Source: Pseudomonas sp. GM50 (GTDB lineage: Bacteria > Pseudomonadota > Gammaproteobacteria > Pseudomonadales > Pseudomonadaceae). From it: a stretch of 64,000 nucleotides of DNA. How positions within the stretch are numbered: position 1 is the stretch's first letter; every line of letters starts with the position of its first letter. Below, in pieces: positions 1 through 7,225 of the stretch. The position numbers and the translations under genes were made by a program. The stretch lies in assembly GCF_000282375.1 (NCBI RefSeq), contig NZ_AKJK01000049.1, positions 85,599-149,598 on the forward strand, given 5' to 3'. The notes under the pieces were generated by a model that made no database searches, was not told the origin of the DNA, and worked only from the letters and a program-made list of their open reading frames with translations.

Positions 1-1417
1 GGCCGGTGCTGAGCATTTTGCGCAGTTCGTTTTCGTCGCTCGGGGTCATCACCAGCATGCCGGGGATGCAACGCAGGAACGACAGGTCAAAGCTGCCCGC
101 GTGTGTCGGACCGTCTTCGCCCACCAGACCTGCGCGGTCGATGGCGAACAGCACGTCGAGGTTTTGCACCGCCACATCATGCACAAGCTGGTCGTAAGCG
201 CGTTGCAGGAAGGTCGAATAGATCGCTACCACCGGTTTTGCGCCTTCGCAGGCCATACCGGCGGCGAGGGTCACGGCGTGTTGCTCGGCAATCGCCACGT
301 CGAAATAGCGCTCCGGGAAGCGCTCGCTGAACGCCACCAGGTCGGAGCCTTCCTTCATCGCCGGGGTAATCCCGACCAGGCGCGGATCGACCGCGGCCAT
401 GTCGCACAGCCATTCCCCGAACACACCGGAATACTTCGGCCCGCCGGCTTTCTTCGGCGCGGCGGCCGGAGCATCCACAGGTTCGAGTTTGGTGATGGCG
501 TGGTAACCGATCGGGTCGACTTCCGCCGGAGCGAAGCCTTTGCCTTTTTTGGTGACCACGTGCAGGAATTGCGGGCCTTTCAGATCGCGCATGTTGCGCA
601 GGGTGGCGATCAGGGTCGGCAGATCGTGGCCATCGATCGGGCCGATGTAGTTCCAGCCCAGCTCTTCGAACAGCGTGCCGGGAACCAGCATGCCTTTGGC
701 GTATTCTTCGGTGCGACGGGCGATTTCCCAGGCGCCGGGCAGACGCGACAGAACCTTTTTGCTGCCTTCGCGCATGCTCGCGTAAGTGCGGCTGGAAAGG
801 ATTTTCGCCAGATAGTTCGACAGCCCGCCGACGTTGCGCGAGATCGACATGTCGTTGTCGTTGAGGATCACCAGCATGTTGGCATTCACTTCCGGCGCGT
901 GGTTCAGCGCCTCGAAGGCCATGCCGGCGGTCAGTGCGCCGTCGCCGATCACCGCGATCGCCTTGCGATCACTGTGTTGCAGGCGGGCGGCAATCGCCAT
1001 GCCCAGCGCTGCGCTGATCGAGGTGCTGGAGTGGCCGACGCCAAAGGTGTCGTACTCGCTCTCGGAACGACGCGGGAAGGCGGCAACGCCATCCTTCTGG
1101 CGCAGGGTGCCCATGCGCTCGCGACGGCCGGTGAGGATTTTGTGCGGGTAGGCCTGATGACCCACGTCCCACACCAACCGGTCGTCCGGGGTGTCGAAGA
1201 CGTAATGCAACGCGATGGTCAGCTCGATCACGCCCAGGCCGGCACCGAAATGCCCACCGGTCTGACCGACCGTGTAGAGCAATTCCAGGCGCAACTCATC
1301 GGCCAGGGTTTCCAGCTCGGCTTCGCCTAACCGGCGCAGGCCGTCCGGCGTGTTGGCACGGTCGAGCAGGGGCGTGGTCGGGCGCTTGCGGGGAATCTCA
1401 TGAAACGTCGTGGGCAT
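1..1417 (-). CDS. dxs: 1-deoxy-D-xylulose-5-phosphate synthase, C-terminus cut by window edge
   Basis: Thiamine-diphosphate enzyme that condenses pyruvate and glyceraldehyde 3-phosphate, the first committed step of the MEP isoprenoid pathway, in the cytosol. The 472 visible codons, of about 630 usual for the family, begin [19 protein letters not shown]. They include the family blocks [28 protein letters not shown], the ThDP/metal-binding [15 protein letters not shown] with its paired NDN, and, in the pyrimidine-binding domain, [14 protein letters not shown]. The frame is open to base 1, so the transketolase C-terminal domain lies outside the window. It is the last gene of a minus-strand group with ispA (91 bp upstream) and xseB, the usual pseudomonad arrangement, which places isoprenoid-chain synthesis in one transcript. 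Identification is near certain. Confidence 0.97.
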   Translation of the reverse strand, partial: MPTTFHEIPRKRPTTPLLDRANTPDGLRRLGEAELETLADELRLELLYTVGQTGGHFGAGLGVIELTIALHYVFDTPDDRLVWDVGHQAYPHKILTGRRERMGTLRQKDGVAAFPRRSESEYDTFGVGHSSTSISAALGMAIAARLQHSDRKAIAVIGDGALTAGMAFEALNHAPEVNANMLVILNDNDMSISRNVGGLSNYLAKILSSRTYASMREGSKKVLSRLPGAWEIARRTEEYAKGMLVPGTLFEELGWNYIGPIDGHDLPTLIATLRNMRDLKGPQFLHVVTKKGKGFAPAEVDPIGYHAITKLEPVDAPAAAPKKAGGPKYSGVFGEWLCDMAAVDPRLVGITPAMKEGSDLVAFSERFPERYFDVAIAEQHAVTLAAGMACEGAKPVVAIYSTFLQRAYDQLVHDVAVQNLDVLFAIDRAGLVGEDGPTHAGSFDLSFLRCIPGMLVMTPSDENELRKMLSTG

Positions 1418-1508
1418 CAGGCGAATCGTTATAGGTATAAAAGATGCGGCAGTTTACCTGATGCATCGCCCCCTGCCCACGCGTTGGTTTTTTTTGGCGG
1501 ATACGCCG

Positions 1509-2396
1509 TCAGCTGCGGCGATCGACGATGTACCGGGCCAGATCGCGCAATGGCTCAGCCGCCGCGTCAAACGGTCGCAGCGCGTGCAGGGCCTGATCGC
1601 GCAGTTCCAGGGCGTAGGACTTGGCCGCGTCGAGACCGAGCAGTGCCGGGTAGGTCGGCTTGTCCCGAGCGATATCGGCGCCTTGGCGTTTGCCGAGGGT
1701 TTCGGTGTCACTTTCAACGTCGAGAATGTCGTCCTGGACCTGAAATGCCAGACCGATGGCCTGTGCATAACTCTGCAGGGACTTCAGTTCGTCCTTCGCG
1801 GCATGACCGCTGGCCAGGGCACCGAGCTTGACGCTGACTTCAATCAACGCGCCGGTCTTGTGACGGTGCATGTATTCAAGGGCTTTTTGATCAAGCTTCA
1901 GGCCCACCGAACCGAGATCGATAGCTTGCCCGCCGACCATGCCCGCCGGGCCTGCCGCCAACGCCAGGGCGCTGACCATCTGCAGACGGGTTTCGGCGTC
2001 GCAACTGCTCAGGCGCGGGTCGAGCAGGGCGCTGAAGGCCAGACTCTGCAAACCGTCACCAGCGAGGATCGCGCAAGCTTCATCGAATTTCTTATGCGTC
2101 GTCGGCTGGCCGCGACGCAGATCGTCGTCGTCCATGGCCGGCAAATCATCGTGCACCAGCGAATAGGCGTGGATCAGCTCAACCGCACAGGCCGCGCCGT
2201 TGGCTTGCTCGGCCTTGCCGCCCAACGCCTCACACGCGGCGTAAGCCAGCAATGGACGCACGCGCTTGCCGCCGTTCATCACGCTGTAGCGCATGGCTTC
2301 GTAAAGGCGGGCGAGCTCGGGGCTCGGCGCGTTGAACAGGGTTTCCAGTGCCGCGTTGACGCGAGCCTGGCTGGACGCCGAATACGCCGCAATCAT
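1509..2396 (-). CDS. ispA: (2E,6E)-farnesyl diphosphate synthase
   Basis: Adds isopentenyl diphosphate to dimethylallyl and geranyl diphosphate to make farnesyl diphosphate, the precursor of the ubiquinone side chain and of undecaprenyl phosphate. The 295-residue protein has both aspartate-rich motifs of trans-prenyltransferases: [10 protein letters not shown] after HAYSLVH near residues 82-94, and DDILD after FQVQ near residue 220. The GGKRVRPLL substrate-binding block lies near residues 43-51. Length is normal for the bacterial short-chain class. The start overlaps the end of xseB by 4 bp, so the two are translationally coupled, and dxs follows downstream. This enzyme consumes products of the pathway that dxs opens. 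Confidence 0.96.
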   Translation of the reverse strand: MIAAYSASSQARVNAALETLFNAPSPELARLYEAMRYSVMNGGKRVRPLLAYAACEALGGKAEQANGAACAVELIHAYSLVHDDLPAMDDDDLRRGQPTTHKKFDEACAILAGDGLQSLAFSALLDPRLSSCDAETRLQMVSALALAAGPAGMVGGQAIDLGSVGLKLDQKALEYMHRHKTGALIEVSVKLGALASGHAAKDELKSLQSYAQAIGLAFQVQDDILDVESDTETLGKRQGADIARDKPTYPALLGLDAAKSYALELRDQALHALRPFDAAAEPLRDLARYIVDRRS

Positions 2397-2635
2397 TCTG
2401 GCTGATCCGCGTCGAAGGGTTCCTCGGCCAGCTCACCGTCACGCTCGAGCAGCACTTGAACCTTCTGCTCGGCCTGAGCCAGCGCCGCCTGGCAATCGCG
2501 GGTCAGCCCGATGCCCTGCTCGAAAGCGGTCAGCGAATCTTCCAGCGACAATTCGCCGTTCTCCAGACGCTCCACCAGCGTTTGCAGGTCAGCGAGGGAT
2601 TGTTCGAAATCCAGTGCAGCTTTTTTGCGGGCCAT
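2393..2635 (-). CDS. xseB: Exodeoxyribonuclease VII small subunit
   Basis: Small subunit of exonuclease VII, which with XseA degrades single-stranded DNA from both ends into short oligonucleotides. The 80 residues match the XseB fold: [20 protein letters not shown] followed by [14 protein letters not shown], an antiparallel helical pair, and an acidic tail. It is the first gene of the xseB-ispA-dxs group and overlaps ispA by 4 bp. No minus-strand gene lies immediately upstream; foreign-looking DNA begins about 115 bp away. Confidence 0.95.
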   Translation of the reverse strand: MARKKAALDFEQSLADLQTLVERLENGELSLEDSLTAFEQGIGLTRDCQAALAQAEQKVQVLLERDGELAEEPFDADQPE

Positions 2636-2751
2636 GGCGGCTATTTCCGGTTGACGTTAAACCGGCGCGACACTAGCAGACATAGGGGTTATGGGCAAAT
2701 GAGCGGGGCGTTTCGGCCACTGGTTTTTGGGCGTCAATGCGACCGCTGTGG

Positions 2752-2861
2752 TGAGGGGGCTTGCCCCCGTTGGGGTGCGAAGCGCCCCTAAACCAGACAC
2801 CGCGTTTCTTCAGGCATACCGCATTCAGCAATTTGCGACTGCTACGCAGCCGAACGGGGCG
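2752..2861. repeat. REP/REPIN element with truncated right arm
   Basis: The left arm (GAGGGGGCTTGCCCCCGTT), the internal spacer and the inner half of the right arm match the REP pairs at 24184, 30770 and 35306. The right arm stops after GCCGAACGGGG instead of continuing into the complementary GGCAAGCCCCCTCGCC. The break lies a few bases before the palindrome array at 2873. It probably marks where acquired DNA joined the core chromosome. The rest of 2636-3070 has no supportable gene. Confidence 0.75.
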
Positions 2862-2872
2862 ATGCGGCTGAC

Positions 2873-2935
2873 TGAGCCGATTAGAAATGCTATTCGGCTC
2901 ATATAGTGAGCCGAATATGGCGCCTATTCGGCTCA
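2873..2935. promoter_or_regulatory. Tandem 34-bp array of paired inverted operators (TGAGCCGAAT half-sites)
   Basis: Four copies of a 10-bp half-site are seen: TGAGCCGATT at 2873-2882, ATTCGGCTCA at 2892-2901, TGAGCCGAAT at 2907-2916 and ATTCGGCTCA at 2926-2935. Each inverted pair has a 9-bp spacer and the pairs repeat with an exact 34-bp period. The geometry fits two dimeric repressor sites, or a recombinase site. No regulator gene is adjacent: xseB ends the core DNA on the left and darG ends about 135 bp to the right. The protein that binds here is unknown. Confidence 0.7.
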
Positions 2936-3070
2936 CCGCTCAGCCACCTCTGTGATTTCAGGTTGGTCGGAGTGACAGGCGACATGGTGCTGACGGCGAG
3001 GATCAGATAGAGCAGTAGGCATCTGGTACGAGGTTCAGTGTCTATCCGATTCTTACAATCGTGACCTCCC

Positions 3071-4159
3071 CTAGCAGGTAGCCATCTCAGGCCTGAAACT
3101 ACTGGAGGTAAGACGTTTGAGCGCAATATCAAGCGCCTGATCGTCGAACAGCTTGCTTTTGCGAGCGGCTGCAGCGGTTCCACCATCCCAATGCCTCAAC
3201 GCTTCGCGCACGGCAGGAACGGTCGGGGCAACCTCCTCCTGACTCAACAACCAATCGACCGTCGCCAACAACTCCATACCGAAGGGCGATTCGAAGCCGT
3301 CAATCAACTCGGCGGTTTGCTCCAAGGCCTGGGAGTACTCTTTGGCCTCTGTCTTTAGATAGGTTTGCAGAAAGGCTTTGCGGTCTTCGTCAAACCAGAT
3401 CGCATCACTGATACCCGCATCACTGATGCGTTTGTCGCAATGCAGATAGCTGCCATCAAGATTATTAAGCAGATGCTCCAACCGATTGGCATACGGACCG
3501 TATTTATGAGCTACGAACTTAAGGTTCAGAGGGTTCTCGGTGTTCGGCAGCTTTTCTATAGCGCGTTCAAGGAACCAGGCCAGCTTCTGAATCTCAAGCA
3601 GGCTGCATTCCATGCCTAAAACCCAATAGCGTCGAACCAATTCTGCAATGAGCGCGCGAGCAGGCGTGAGCTTCTCCACGCCGCTACGTTTGGCGACATT
3701 CAGATACTGATTGGAAGGTTCGAACACCAGCACATCTACATCCAGATCACTCAAAACTTCAACAATCTGTTCGCGGACCTCAGGCCATTTCAAACCACCA
3801 TTACCGGCACCTAGCGGTGGAACCGCAACGGACTTCACATGGTTTTCAATCAAAAAGCGACGCAGATCGTGTAAGCCTTCCGTTATCCATGCCATCTGCG
3901 ACGGCGATCGCCAGTGACGCTTGGTAGGGAAATTTACGATCCAGCGAGGACCTTCCAGTTCGTTGACTGCCGTTACGTGAACCTTGCCTGTCTCTACCTC
4001 GCCAGCCTTGCAGGCCGCCGAATACAGACGGTAGTTCTCCGCGAAGCGCTCTTTGAACATCAGCGCGATACCTTTGCCCATCACACCCACGGTATTGACC
4101 GTGTTGACGAGGGCTTCGGTGTTGGCTTCCAGAAGGTTGCCTTGGGTAAATCTGATCAT
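3071..4159 (-). CDS. darG: DarG-type macrodomain antitoxin (DNA ADP-ribosylglycohydrolase)
   Basis: Antitoxin of a DarTG toxin-antitoxin/anti-phage system. In known systems the N-terminal macrodomain removes ADP-ribose from thymidine in single-stranded DNA, and the C-terminal part binds and silences DarT. Residues 1-155 form the macrodomain: [20 protein letters not shown], the [11 protein letters not shown] loop, NFPTKRHWR with the lysine expected to be catalytic, and [12 protein letters not shown]. Residues about 160-362 are a helical DarG C-terminal domain containing [14 protein letters not shown]. The ATG at 4159 overlaps the darT stop as ATGA, so I chose it over the in-frame ATG 12 bp upstream. 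It is the last gene of a three-gene minus-strand operon. Confidence 0.9.
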   Translation of the reverse strand: MIRFTQGNLLEANTEALVNTVNTVGVMGKGIALMFKERFAENYRLYSAACKAGEVETGKVHVTAVNELEGPRWIVNFPTKRHWRSPSQMAWITEGLHDLRRFLIENHVKSVAVPPLGAGNGGLKWPEVREQIVEVLSDLDVDVLVFEPSNQYLNVAKRSGVEKLTPARALIAELVRRYWVLGMECSLLEIQKLAWFLERAIEKLPNTENPLNLKFVAHKYGPYANRLEHLLNNLDGSYLHCDKRISDAGISDAIWFDEDRKAFLQTYLKTEAKEYSQALEQTAELIDGFESPFGMELLATVDWLLSQEEVAPTVPAVREALRHWDGGTAAAARKSKLFDDQALDIALKRLTSSSFRPEMATC

Positions 4160-4800
4160 TGGAAATACCATCCCGGACGCGCATGAACAGATAACGTCAG
4201 GCCTCTAGCGGCCACGTCCTGCTCTATGCGTTCTTTCATTGCATCGTTGTAGCACATGATGCCAAGGAGTCCTGTAATCGGTAGGTGATGATGAATCAGC
4301 GCTTCGGCCTGATAACGCTCCATCTTTCGAGGGTCATCAGGGTCACGCTTGAAGTCGCGTCGTTGAAGGATAGACCAATCGATCTCGCCGAGATTCGCCA
4401 GATCGCTGTAATAGTCTGTCCAATCCGGGTAGGCATGTGCGTTTGTGAAGACAAACGGTAGGCCAAGCTGTTCGACGCGGTACATGCTGGAGACCAGAAT
4501 CACGATCTCGTCGTTGCTGCGCTGCTGAACACTCCACCCGGAGTGAATATTTTTCATCATCACAGAGAAGGGTGTGAAATAGAAGGGGACGTAGTCGGCC
4601 AGCACGCCTTCAGGTGGGATGAGTACACGGCGAGTTCGGCGCTTGTCGATCAGGTCAACGTTGCCAATATTCACGTACTGCGGTGCCTGCACATCCGAGT
4701 TTGCGCAATGCAGACCGTTGTCCAGAATCCAGGGCAGGTTATCGCGATGGACGATACGCCAAATCAGAGCCTTCTCTGGATTCAGACTGGTGTAGTTCAT
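4156..4800 (-). CDS. darT: DarT-type DNA thymidine ADP-ribosyltransferase toxin (DUF4433)
   Basis: Toxin that, in characterised relatives, transfers ADP-ribose from NAD+ to thymidine in single-stranded DNA, blocking replication of the cell or of an infecting phage. The 214 residues fit the DUF4433 family. Near the start is the NAD-binding segment [18 protein letters not shown], then [12 protein letters not shown], and the catalytic-glutamate segment [13 protein letters not shown] near residues 164-176. The C-terminus ends PGWYFQ. The stop overlaps the darG start by 4 bp, coupling toxin to antitoxin, and its own ATG overlaps the frame-restored stop of the DarT-like gene upstream. Confidence 0.9.
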   Translation of the reverse strand: MNYTSLNPEKALIWRIVHRDNLPWILDNGLHCANSDVQAPQYVNIGNVDLIDKRRTRRVLIPPEGVLADYVPFYFTPFSVMMKNIHSGWSVQQRSNDEIVILVSSMYRVEQLGLPFVFTNAHAYPDWTDYYSDLANLGEIDWSILQRRDFKRDPDDPRKMERYQAEALIHHHLPITGLLGIMCYNDAMKERIEQDVAARGLTLSVHARPGWYFQ

Positions 4801-5370
4801 TGATAAAACATTCTCTGATTCGCGCCGGTGAGTACATTAACACCGGCCTCTCGCATTTTAGCCACGCAGAGTGCTTCGACCTCCTCGTTAGGAGTGAAGA
4901 TTTTGAAGAAGGCGTTTGGTTTCACAACGCCAGGCGCCAGGCATTCCGCCATGTTTGCAATGAGCGTCCTGATACTCGCGGGTGTTCATGACTTCCCACT
5001 CGATGGCTTCGAAACCCTCGTCGTAATCGAGTAGCTGGATTGAATCACTAGCCAGTGGATGGCGCGGAATGATTTTCCAACCGTTTTGTTTCGCAATTGA
5101 TCTGTAAACCGAGATCAGGACGAATTTGGCATCGGGTCTATTGCGTTGCACGCTTCCATCAAATGGATTTGCAGCAAACCAGTGAAAGGGTACATAGCGG
5201 TCAAGTTCAAGGGCCTGACGCTTTTTCAGGATTTCACTGTCTGCTACGTCTTTGAAATTAGTGAGATCGGCCCGAGGTTTCAGGCCTTCCTGAAAAATGC
5301 CATCCAGGTTTTCAATCGACGTGAGATGGTAGAGAAGCTTTTGTTCCTTGATATTTTTGGCGTCCGGCAT
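4797..5370 (-). pseudogene. Second DarT-like ADP-ribosyltransferase, frameshifted before its catalytic glutamate
   Basis: The start ATG at 5370 is preceded by AAGGAG at good spacing and gives MPDAKNIKEQKLLYHLTSIE. The continuation IFQEGLKPRADL and YVPFHWFAANPFDG is typical of DarT/DUF4433 proteins. The frame runs to a TAA at 4888, but after EYQDAHC (about 4957) the family sequence moves to another frame. That frame encodes MAECLAPGVVKPNAFFKIF and ends MFYQ with a TGA at 4797-4799, overlapping the darT ATG by 4 bp. Removing one A from the AAA run near 4956-4960 restores one reading frame of about 190 residues. The shift lies just before AECL, where the catalytic Glu of the family sits, so the unshifted product should be inactive. 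A sequencing error or programmed slippage is possible. Confidence 0.8.
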
Positions 5371-5533
5371 GGTGGTCTCCTTGATCTGCACATCTATTTA
5401 AGCTGGCTTCAGTCCTACCCTTTGTCCGTGTTAGCGGCGACGTTCAGAGTAGGACATGCGTCATGATTCTAGTGTGCCATCACCTAAAGCCACAAATATT
5501 AGGGGGGATTGGCCTATATTTGCCCAAAAAAAC

Positions 5534-5680
5534 TCACTCCTCACCAAAGTAATCGCGATCCAGCGCAGGCAACCGCAACAATCGCGATGTAATACCCCCT
5601 CATGATCCATCATCAGATGCGCCAGCCGCGTACCGTCCACCAGCACGATGTCTTCCGTCGATTTGGGTCGAACTTTTTCG
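5534..5680 (-). pseudogene. C-terminal relic of an Mrr-type restriction endonuclease
   Basis: Reading the minus strand from 5680, the segment STEDIVLVDGTRLAHLMMDH matches the last part of Mrr-like PD-(D/E)XK restriction endonucleases. After MMDH the frame must change to read SRLLRLPALDRDYFGEE and the stop at 5534-5536, the usual Mrr ending. A further shift in an A-run is needed upstream at FDPKSTED. Everything N-terminal of this is gone, and the relic ends one base from the island repeat at 5682. It is a dead fragment, probably left by an earlier insertion at this hotspot. Family assignment is from memory of Mrr C-termini. Confidence 0.6.
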
Positions 5681-5681
5681 C

Positions 5682-5705
5682 AGACATTAAAAAGCCGGCT
5701 TGTGG
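5682..5705. repeat. Left attachment-site candidate of the integrative island (24-bp direct repeat)
   Basis: AGACATTAAAAAGCCGGCTT plus GTGG here is identical to 20494-20517 beside the integrase. The copies are direct repeats 14.8 kb apart. The right copy continues into CCGGCTT and completes a terminator hairpin, while the left copy continues into unrelated DNA, as expected if recombination took place within the repeat. Confidence 0.75.
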
Positions 5706-5764
5706 TTAGCTTTTTATTGAAGTAGGCAATTGAAAAACAATGAATTATTGATTTTACAAAGCGT

Positions 5765-5790
5765 TCTGGTCCCCCATATGTTCCCCCACT
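5765..5790. promoter_or_regulatory. Tandem integrase arm-site candidate, left end
   Basis: TCTGGTCCCCCA followed closely by a second TTCCCCCACT. The same 12-mer and spacing (TCTGGTCCCCCA then GATCCCCCACT) occur at 20356-20382, directly upstream of the integrase start. Matching tandem GGTCCCCCA sites at both island ends suggest arm-type binding sites for the DUF4102-class integrase. Confidence 0.55.
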
Positions 5791-6005
5791 TTTTTGTGAT
5801 GTTTGCGCGGCTTTTGACCGGCTTTCTTGTCATTTGATACGCGATAAAAAATATTCGGAGACGAGGCGTCGTACTGAGCAGACTCGGGTGATAGCTTGCA
5901 AACAGGCTGCAACCCAAGTGGATTTTCATCCCAATTGACTGAAACATGGCAAAGTCCGCTTGCTTACATCTTAGCTCACACATAACCCAGAAAAGGACAC
6001 ACGGC

Positions 6006-7118
6006 GTGCCGATCAAGACGGACGTTTGGACTGTCGGCACCATGCCGACCAGATTGCTGCAAAGTAAGCTCGCAACCGAGCAGCTACTAGAAGACATGAT
6101 CGTAAATGCTCCGAGCATACTCTCAGATGAATGGATGCTTATAGGGAGACAAGAAAGCACTGGCATGGGAGGGCGCATCGATTTGTTAGCCATAGCGCCT
6201 GACGGTGCGCTAGTGCTGATTGAGCTCAAGCGTGACCGCACGCCCCGTGAGGTGGTTGCCCAAGCACTTGACTACGCAGTTTGGGTCGAAAGTCTTCGCG
6301 CTGATGAGATTGGCGCTATTTACAAGCGATTCCGACCTGGCTGCATCTTGGACGACGACTTTCGTGAGCGCTTCGGCCGCGCCTTGGACGATGACGAATT
6401 GAACAAGAGCCATCAACTCATCATTGTTGCGACTGAATTGGATGCCAGCAGTGAGCGCATCGTCGCGTACCTCAGTGAGCGGGATATTCCAATCAATGTC
6501 CTGTGTTTTCAGATTTTTCAATCAGGTGGCCAGCAACTATTGAGTCGTTCTTGGTTGCTCGACCCTGTCCAGACTCAGGTCAATGCAGTGTCGGCGGGTG
6601 GGGGGCACAACGAACCTTGGAATGGCGAGTTCTATTGTTCGTTCGGAGATTCCACTTCCCGCTCTTGGGAGGATGCTGTTGAGTTTGGCTTCATCTCCGG
6701 AGGCGGAGGTGCCTGGTACAGTCGAACCCTTCAATTGCTTTCACCAGGGGATCGAGTTTGGGTAAATATTCCCCAGCAAGGCTACGTCGGTGTCGGACGT
6801 GTCCTTGGATCGTCCACACCTGCGGCGGACTTCACTGTTCTGCATAACGGATGTGAGGTACCGGTGCTTGAAGTCGCTACCCGCGCAAACTATCACGCCG
6901 AGTTTGTCGATGATCCTGAGCGCTGTGATCACTTCGTATCGATAGAGTGGCTTCAGACGGTACCGATAACTCAAGCGGTACGAGAGGTAGGAATGTTCGG
7001 AAACCAGAACACAATTTGCCGTCCCTCCACGCCAAAATGGCGGTGGACTATCGAGCGGCTAAAGCAGCATTTTCCCCATTATGATGACGTTGACGCGGAA
7101 AGAGTGCTAGGCCTTTAG
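6006..7118 (+). CDS. PD-(D/E)XK nuclease (NucS/DUF91-like) with C-terminal reader-like domain
   Basis: The GTG at 6006 (PIKTDVWTVG follows) is preceded by AAAAGGA and gives 370 residues; an in-frame ATG 60 bp upstream lacks a ribosome site. Residues about 25-95 hold a nuclease core of the NucS/DUF91 type: GGRIDLLAIAPDG, LVLIELKRDRTPREVV and QALDYAVWV, giving Asp59, Glu73, Lys75 and Gln86 as catalytic candidates. Residues about 200-300 form a separate beta-rich domain (GEFYCSFGDS, GDRVWVNIPQQGYVGVGRV) that recalls EVE/PUA-type readers of modified bases. That combination suggests cleavage of foreign or modified DNA. It is the first cargo gene inside the left island end and lies 107 bp from the DUF6119-like gene on the same strand. 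Nuclease fold is likely; substrate is unknown. Confidence 0.72.
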   Translation: MPIKTDVWTVGTMPTRLLQSKLATEQLLEDMIVNAPSILSDEWMLIGRQESTGMGGRIDLLAIAPDGALVLIELKRDRTPREVVAQALDYAVWVESLRADEIGAIYKRFRPGCILDDDFRERFGRALDDDELNKSHQLIIVATELDASSERIVAYLSERDIPINVLCFQIFQSGGQQLLSRSWLLDPVQTQVNAVSAGGGHNEPWNGEFYCSFGDSTSRSWEDAVEFGFISGGGGAWYSRTLQLLSPGDRVWVNIPQQGYVGVGRVLGSSTPAADFTVLHNGCEVPVLEVATRANYHAEFVDDPERCDHFVSIEWLQTVPITQAVREVGMFGNQNTICRPSTPKWRWTIERLKQHFPHYDDVDAERVLGL

Positions 7119-7225
7119 CCTAAAGGGAGCGACGTTGCCGATAGACATCAAGATGGCTAATTGATAGCGTTAGGCGATACGCACGCCATCTCCTTGGAGC
7201 TGTCGGCATCAAGGAGGAGCACGTT

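Noticed and set aside
101..1330. 409-codon plus-strand frame opposite dxs
   Set aside because: Antisense shadow; dxs on the other strand is certain.
2873..2935. 34-bp tandem considered as a minimal CRISPR or a loxP-like site
   Set aside because: Two units are too few for CRISPR and the 9-bp centres differ; a recombinase site cannot be excluded but no matching recombinase is adjacent.
5714..6241. 175-codon minus-strand frame at the left island end
   Set aside because: It overlaps the start of the plus-strand nuclease gene and the arm-site repeats; no family resemblance.
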